Shown one piece after another: positions 57,150 through 64,000 of a stretch of 64,000 bases of DNA. This DNA comes from Burkholderiales bacterium. Lineage in GTDB: Bacteria; Pseudomonadota; Gammaproteobacteria; Burkholderiales; SG8-39. A model generated the notes under the pieces. The model saw only the letters and a list, made by a program, of their open reading frames with translations, ran no database searches and was not told where the DNA came from. The stretch is from assembly GCA_027493935.1 (NCBI GenBank), contig JAOSJV010000011.1:380811-444810 (forward strand), read 5' to 3'. Position 1 is the stretch's first letter, and each line of letters starts with the position of its first letter. Both the position numbers and the translations under genes were made by a program.

Positions 57150-57854
57150 ATGCGCGCGGACCCGAATGCCATCCGACGGGGGCCGCCCTTCAGCCGGGCC
57201 GACCTCGCCGCGGCGGTCCCACGCGTGCTCAACCAGGGACGCTGGGCGAACGCGACAGTCCTGCTGTTCGAGCACTGCGGCGAGCAGTGGGTCATCAAGG
57301 ATTTCGGGCCCTGCCCGTTCGCGTATCGCCATACCCTCGGCCGCTGGATGGTGCACCGCGAACTCTCTGCGCTCGCGCAACTGCGCGGCGTCCCGGGCGT
57401 ACCCGCCGACGCGTTCCGCCTGGACGCCTTCGCGCTCGCCTATCGCTTCGTCGCCGGTCAGCAGATTGCGCGGGTGGGCGCCAGCGGAGCGACAGCGGAA
57501 TACTTCGAGGCGCTCGAGCGCACCGTGCGGGCGATCCACGCGCGCGGCATCGCGCATCTCGATCTGCGCTACGGCGGCAACATCCTGGTGACCGATCGCA
57601 CGGAGCCGGTAGTGCTCGATTTCCAGTCACACGTGAGGCTCGCGGGATTGCCCGCCTGGCTGCGGCGGCTCCTGATCGGCGCTGACCTGTCCGGGCTCTA
57701 CAAGCACTGGTCGCATCGGCACCCCGATACGCTCGGCCCGGAGCGCGCCGCCTTTCTCGCGCGCGCGACCCGCCTGCGCAGGCTGTGGGTGTTCAAGGGA
57801 TACCTCGGCTGGAAGCCGCGTCACGCGAAGAAGCCTCGCCCCCCGGGCGACTGA
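57150..57854 (+). CDS. lipopolysaccharide kinase/RIO-like protein kinase family protein
   Basis: 234-aa protein with a kinase-like fold. WVIKDFGPCPFAYRHTLGRW holds the probable ATP-lysine. RAIHARGIAHLDLRYGGNIL is the catalytic loop with HxD in the form HLDLRYGGN, and VVLDFQSHVRLAG stands for the DFG-like metal-binding Asp. Relatives phosphorylate LPS core sugars or are of unknown role. It follows topB by 20 bp and precedes an isoprenylcysteine methyltransferase-like membrane protein by 12 bp, suggesting an envelope-related operon. Confidence 0.82.
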   Translation: MRADPNAIRRGPPFSRADLAAAVPRVLNQGRWANATVLLFEHCGEQWVIKDFGPCPFAYRHTLGRWMVHRELSALAQLRGVPGVPADAFRLDAFALAYRFVAGQQIARVGASGATAEYFEALERTVRAIHARGIAHLDLRYGGNILVTDRTEPVVLDFQSHVRLAGLPAWLRRLLIGADLSGLYKHWSHRHPDTLGPERAAFLARATRLRRLWVFKGYLGWKPRHAKKPRPPGD

Positions 57855-57866
57855 TCGAGCCCGACG

Positions 57867-58439
57867 ATGTCCGGAGGAGTTCACCGCCTGTTCAACAATT
57901 CCGCGCTCCGGCGCCTGCTCGTGCGCCTGAGAATCCCGCTATTTGTCGCGGCTGGCACGCTGATCGCCTGGCACGCGCGCCCGGAGTGGTACTTCGCGGG
58001 GCTCGGCGTGTCGGCGTTCGGCGAAGCGATCCAGCTCTGGTGTTTCGCGAGCCTGCAAAAGAACCAGGTGCTCGCAGCGAACGGACCGTATGCGCTGGTG
58101 CGCAACCCGATGTACCTCGGACGCTACTTCCTGCTCGCCGGCATGCTGCTCCTGCTCGGGAACGGCTGGCTGATCGCGGTGTTCACGGTACTCTATTACC
58201 TCTACATGGTGAACCGAGTGCGGCGCGAGGAGGCCCTGCTCGCGCCCACGTTCGGCGAGGGCTACGCGCGCTACTGCGCGGCGGTGCCGCGCTTCGTGCC
58301 GCGCCTCGCCCGGTACGCTCAGGGGCGGATCGCCTCTTTCGATTGGAGCACGTTCGTCCGCAATCACGGCCCGCGCAACCTGCTCGAGGCAGTAGCGTTC
58401 TACGCCCTGGCGTACTACTTCGCGTTCCTGGCCGGCTGA
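57867..58439 (+). CDS. isoprenylcysteine carboxyl methyltransferase (ICMT)/PEMT-like membrane protein
   Basis: 190-aa integral membrane protein with about four to five helices. NGPYALVRNPMYLGRYFLLA is the hallmark SAM-binding RNPMY motif of ICMT/phospholipid-methyltransferase-like proteins. EEALLAPTFGEGYARYCAAV matches the conserved EExxL...F...Y block. A bacterial substrate is not known. Second gene of a probable operon with the kinase-like gene. Confidence 0.85.
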   Translation: MSGGVHRLFNNSALRRLLVRLRIPLFVAAGTLIAWHARPEWYFAGLGVSAFGEAIQLWCFASLQKNQVLAANGPYALVRNPMYLGRYFLLAGMLLLLGNGWLIAVFTVLYYLYMVNRVRREEALLAPTFGEGYARYCAAVPRFVPRLARYAQGRIASFDWSTFVRNHGPRNLLEAVAFYALAYYFAFLAG

Positions 58440-58602
58440 AAGCGAGCGCACCGGGCGGCTTGCCGTTTTCCTGCGGCTCCCGCCCGCTGACGCGAGCGCC
58501 CCTGCACTCACGACCGACCGATCGGCGCGGTACGGCTTTCACGCGCGCGGCCGGAGCACCCGTTTGCGCGACGAGGCGCCGAGAGTTTCCGGCGCAGCCC
58601 TG

Positions 58603-61073
<2,471 letters not shown>

Positions 61074-61086
61074 CTCCGCCGCCACC

Positions 61087-62196
61087 TCAGATCCTCATCG
61101 GCATGACGACATACTTGAAGTCGTCGCGCTCCGGAAGCGTGAAGAGCGCGCTCGAGTTCGCGTCGCCGAGCGCGCAATCGATCTCCTCGCTGTCCAGGTT
61201 ATTCAATACGTCGAGCAGGTAGCCGACGTTGAACCCGATATCCAGTGCATCGCCGCTGTAGGCCACGTCGAGTTCCTCCTGCGCCTCTTCCTGCTCGGTA
61301 TTGGTGCAGCTGATCTTCAGGCTGCCGGGCGTCAACACCCAGCGCACCCCACGAAACTTGTCGCTGGTGAGAATCGAGGCGCGTTGCAGCGCGTGCTGCA
61401 GCTGGGCGCGACCGATGCGCAGCCGCTTGGGATGCTGGGCCGGGATCACGCGCTGGTAATCAGGAAATTTGCCGTCGACCAGCTTGGAGACGAGCACGAC
61501 GTCGCCGAAGGTAAACTTCGCCTGGCTCGCCGAGAGCTCGATCGCGACCGGATCGTCGCTGTCGGCAAGGAGCTTGGTCAGCTCGAGGATGGTCTTGCGC
61601 GGCAGGATCACCTCCTGACGCCCCATCTCCTCCGCCGCGACCGCGCGCGTAGCGAAGGCGAGCCGGTGGCCATCGGTCGCGACAACGCGGAGCTCGCCGG
61701 CGTCGATCAGCATCAGCAGCCCGTTCAGGTAGTAGCGGATATCCTGCTGCGCCATCGCGTACTGCACCAGGGCAAACAACGCCTTCAGCAGCTTCTGCGG
61801 CAATTCGATCCGCAGGCTATCGCCCTCCGGCGGTGCGAGCCGCGGAAAGTCCTCGCGCGGCAAGGTCTGCAGGTTGAAGCGGCTCTTGCCGCTCTTGACC
61901 TGCAAACGCTTGTCGGCGGCGGTCAGCGCCACCTCGGCGCCCTCTGGCAGCGCCCGCAGGATCTCGAGCAGCTTGCGCGCGCCCACCGTGACGCCGTCCG
62001 GCCCGCTGCCTTCGTCGAGCACAGCGCCCGCAGTGATCTCGATCTCGATGTCAGTGGCGACGAAGGTCAGCCGCCCGTCGTCGCGCTGCAGCAGGACGTT
62101 GGAGAGGATGGGCAGGGTGTGGCGACGCTCGATGATTCCGGATACGGCCTGCAGCGGCTTGAGGAGCACCTCGCGAGAAGTTCTTACTAGTGTCAT
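61087..62196 (-). CDS. dnaN: DNA polymerase III beta subunit (sliding clamp) DnaN
   Basis: 369-aa ring-forming clamp. Three clamp domains: [20 protein letters not shown] at the start, [20 protein letters not shown] and DGHRLAF in the middle, and the C-terminal VMPMRI, the usual VMPMR(L/I) end. AGGA lies about 8 nt before the ATG. It lies between dnaA and gyrB in the standard order and ends 13 bp before the gyrB start. Intact frame. Confidence 0.98.
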   Translation of the reverse strand: MTLVRTSREVLLKPLQAVSGIIERRHTLPILSNVLLQRDDGRLTFVATDIEIEITAGAVLDEGSGPDGVTVGARKLLEILRALPEGAEVALTAADKRLQVKSGKSRFNLQTLPREDFPRLAPPEGDSLRIELPQKLLKALFALVQYAMAQQDIRYYLNGLLMLIDAGELRVVATDGHRLAFATRAVAAEEMGRQEVILPRKTILELTKLLADSDDPVAIELSASQAKFTFGDVVLVSKLVDGKFPDYQRVIPAQHPKRLRIGRAQLQHALQRASILTSDKFRGVRWVLTPGSLKISCTNTEQEEAQEELDVAYSGDALDIGFNVGYLLDVLNNLDSEEIDCALGDANSSALFTLPERDDFKYVVMPMRI

Positions 62197-62396
62197 TTAT
62201 TTTTCCTAAAGAAGAATGATGAAGCGCCGCGTCCGACGGTATAACCGCCTGTCTCCGATGCGCGTCAACGCACTAGCCTGTGAGTAGGGTGTGGGAAATA
62301 CTGTGGACGGACCGGGAATCGCGCCGCAATACGAAGTCGCAGCGGGGCGTCGGGCCCGAAGTTGACCACAGCGGACAACAGGTTATCCAAAGGAAG
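62197..62396. other. dnaA-dnaN intergenic region, possible part of oriC
   Basis: 200 bp containing several DnaA-box-like nonamers: TTATCCAAA (62383-62391), TTGACCACA (62362-62370), and, on the other strand, TTTCCCACA and a degenerate box in CTGTGGACGG near 62301. An AT-rich stretch (TTATTTTTCCTAAAG) lies beside the dnaN start. This could be an origin element or a DnaA-autoregulated promoter for dnaN. The boxes are imperfect. Confidence 0.45.
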
Positions 62397-63766
62397 TCAC
62401 CCCTTCAGCGTCTGCTCGAGTACGTGGAAATCACGGTTGATCTCGTTGTCCTTGGCGCGCAGGGTCGCGATCGTGCGGCAGGCGTGCAGTACCGTCGTGT
62501 GGTCGCGGTTGCCGAAGGCATCGCCGATCTCGGGCAGACTCATCTGCGTGAGCTCCTTCGCGAGCGCCATTGCCATCTGTCGCGGGCGCGCGATGTTTCG
62601 GGTGCGCTTCTTGGAGTGCAGGTCGGCGACGCGGATCTTGTAGAACTCCGCGACGGTCTTCTGGATGTTTTCGATCGAGATCTGGCGGTTATGCACCGAG
62701 AGGAGGTCGCGCAGCGCGTCCTTCGCGGCGTCGATCGTGATCTCACGGCCGTTGAATCGCGCGAAGGCGATCACGTTCTTGAGCGCACCCTCGAGCTCGC
62801 GCACGTTCGAGCGGATGTGCTTCGCGATAAAAAACGCGACATCCTCGGAGAGACTTACGCCCACGGTCTCGGCTTTCTTCAACACGATCGCCACCCGCAT
62901 CTCCTGCTCGGGCGGTTCGATCGCTACCGTGAGTCCCCACGAGAACCGGGTCTTCAGCCGGTCGTCGATGCCGGTGATGTCGCGCGGATAGGTGTCGCAG
63001 GTGATGATGATCTGCTTGTGGGCCTCGATCAGCGCGTTGAACGCGTAGAAGAATTCCTCCTGCGTGCGGTCCTTGCCGGTGAAGAACTGGATATCGTCGA
63101 TCAGTAGCAGATCGAGCGAGTGGTAGTACCGCTTGAACGCGTCGAACGAGCGCTGCTGATAGGCCCGTACGACGTCCGAGACGTACTGCGCCGCGTGCAG
63201 ATAGCGCACTCGCGCGCCGGGCTGGCGCTGCAGCAGATGGTTGCCGACCGCGTGGATCAGGTGGGTCTTGCCGAGGCCGACGCCGCCGTAGACGAAGAGC
63301 GGGTTGTAGGAGGTTCCTGGGTTCTCCGCGACCTGCACCGCGGCTGCACGGGCTAGCTGGTTGGCCTTGCCCGGGACGAAGCTCTCGAAGGTGAACTCCG
63401 CGATGAGGTTCGAGCGCTCGGCTTTGGGTCGCGCCGGCACGCTCTTGGCCGGGGGGCCGGAGCGAGCGCGGTGGCGGCGCCGACGCTGGCCGGGAGTTCG
63501 AGCGGTGCCTCGGCGTCGGCTGGTGCCTCGGGCAGCGTCAGTGCGAGCCGTACCGGGCGGCCGGCGAGCTCGGTCGCGAGCGCCTCGATCTTCGGTACGA
63601 AGCGGTCTTTGATCCACTGCAGTACGAACCGGTTCGGCGCGACGAGGGCGAGCTCGCTTTCGGCTGCAATCGATCCTGCGCGGAGTGGGCGGATCCAGGT
63701 ATTAAATTGCTGCGCGGGAAGCTCTTTTTGCAATCGCGCGGTACAGGCTTCCCAGAGACTTTCCAT
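62397..63766 (-). CDS. dnaA: chromosomal replication initiator DnaA (one-base frameshift)
   Basis: AAA+ initiator that binds DnaA boxes and melts oriC; 456 aa when repaired. Domain I starts [20 protein letters not shown], then a variable Pro/Ala linker. The AAA+ domain has [20 protein letters not shown] (Walker A), [20 protein letters not shown] (Walker B) and [16 protein letters not shown]. Domain IV has [20 protein letters not shown] and [16 protein letters not shown] (DnaA signature). The break is in the linker at GGGGGG 63451-63456 (one base missing). Divergent from rpmH. Confidence 0.96.
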
Positions 63767-63839
63767 CGTGTTGCGACACTTCGCGGAGGTGGATCGGACG
63801 GCCGGAGCGGACTGACGATGATACGCTGATTGACCCGAG

Positions 63840-63848
63840 TTATCCACA
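63840..63848 (+). promoter_or_regulatory. DnaA box
   Basis: TTATCCACA, a perfect consensus DnaA box, in the 160-bp dnaA-rpmH intergenic region. It may serve autoregulation of dnaA or be part of oriC, which in many proteobacteria lies on one side of dnaA. Confidence 0.75.
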
Positions 63849-63926
63849 GGTTGGAGCCCTTCGTTGACAGGCTTCCGTAAGGCTTGCTCTAATAGCGGGT
63901 TTTCAGTCCGCGCACGGGAAAAAGCC

Positions 63927-64000
63927 ATGCAACGCACGTTTCAACCGTCTGTCATCCGCCGCAAGCGAACCCACGGTTTCCTGGTCCGGATGCGCACCCG
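63927..64000 (+). CDS. rpmH: 50S ribosomal protein L34 (5' part, cut by window end)
   Basis: The frame starts MQRTFQPSVIRRKRTHGFLV and runs on to the window end, matching the strongly conserved L34 N-terminus. The gene faces away from dnaA, the normal rpmH/dnaA arrangement; rnpA and yidC would be expected beyond the window. Confidence 0.95.
   Translation, partial: MQRTFQPSVIRRKRTHGFLVRMRT

Overview
The window is one continuous stretch of GC-rich bacterial chromosome, roughly two thirds G+C by eye. The gene orders def-fmt, htpX, rsmB, DUF4390, ntrY-ntrX, trkA-trkH, then lysM-dprA-smg-topB, and rpmH/dnaA-dnaN-gyrB at the right end are typical of Betaproteobacteria (Burkholderiales, Rhodocyclales or Nitrosomonadales relatives). 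The right end lies beside the predicted replication origin. No phage, insertion sequence or CRISPR array was seen.

Left part (1-5 kb): a branched-chain-amino-acid/aromatic-acid type ABC importer (livF, livG, livM, livH and a periplasmic binding protein) on the minus strand, with an intrinsic terminator between the binding-protein gene and livH. Next (4.8-12.1 kb) is the most interesting region: a selenocysteine locus. selA, selB and tRNA-Sec (selC) lie in a row on the plus strand. Around them are three genes with an in-frame UGA at a redox-active position: two peroxiredoxin-like genes with a UxxC motif and an AhpD-like gene with CxxU. Each UGA is followed by a short hairpin at the spacing expected of a bacterial SECIS. 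The AhpD-like gene is in an operon with a thioredoxin and with a cysteine-free paralogue. Decoding apparatus and a peroxide-defence set of clients are therefore packed into about 7 kb.

Middle (12-34 kb): an accessory catabolic region. It holds short-chain dehydrogenases, a broken molybdenum hydroxylase, a TRAP-TAXI importer between two class II aldolase-like genes, a class III extradiol dioxygenase, a 2-hydroxymuconate-semialdehyde dehydrogenase, an ACMSD-like amidohydrolase, an HpaH-like hydratase, and a flavoprotein/ferredoxin pair. A CoA-thioester operon follows (BadH-like dehydrogenase, crotonase-fold protein, acyl-CoA dehydrogenase, TetR regulator). Two copies of the palindrome TGAATGA-N4-TCATTCA, the form used by FadR(YsiA)-type TetR proteins, lie before the CoA operon and before a second enoyl-CoA hydratase. 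The region appears to import aromatic or alicyclic acids and degrade them by meta-cleavage and CoA-ester routes.

Right part (34-64 kb): mainly housekeeping genes. metH is preceded by what I read as a SAM-II riboswitch followed by an intrinsic terminator. A CbiM-like transporter component lies just downstream. Then come Trk potassium uptake, the NtrYX two-component system (NtrX with a ruined Walker A), translation and rRNA-modification genes, DprA, topoisomerase III, and gyrB-dnaN-dnaA-rpmH.

A recurring feature is single-base indels, mostly in short homopolymers. They interrupt otherwise well conserved genes (SDR, selA, trx, TAXI binding protein, flavoprotein, fecR-like, rhodanese, cbiM-like, ntrY, dprA, topB, gyrB, dnaA). 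Several of these genes are essential, so most of these breaks are probably sequencing or assembly errors. The three UGA codons are different: the reading frame is unchanged across each of them.
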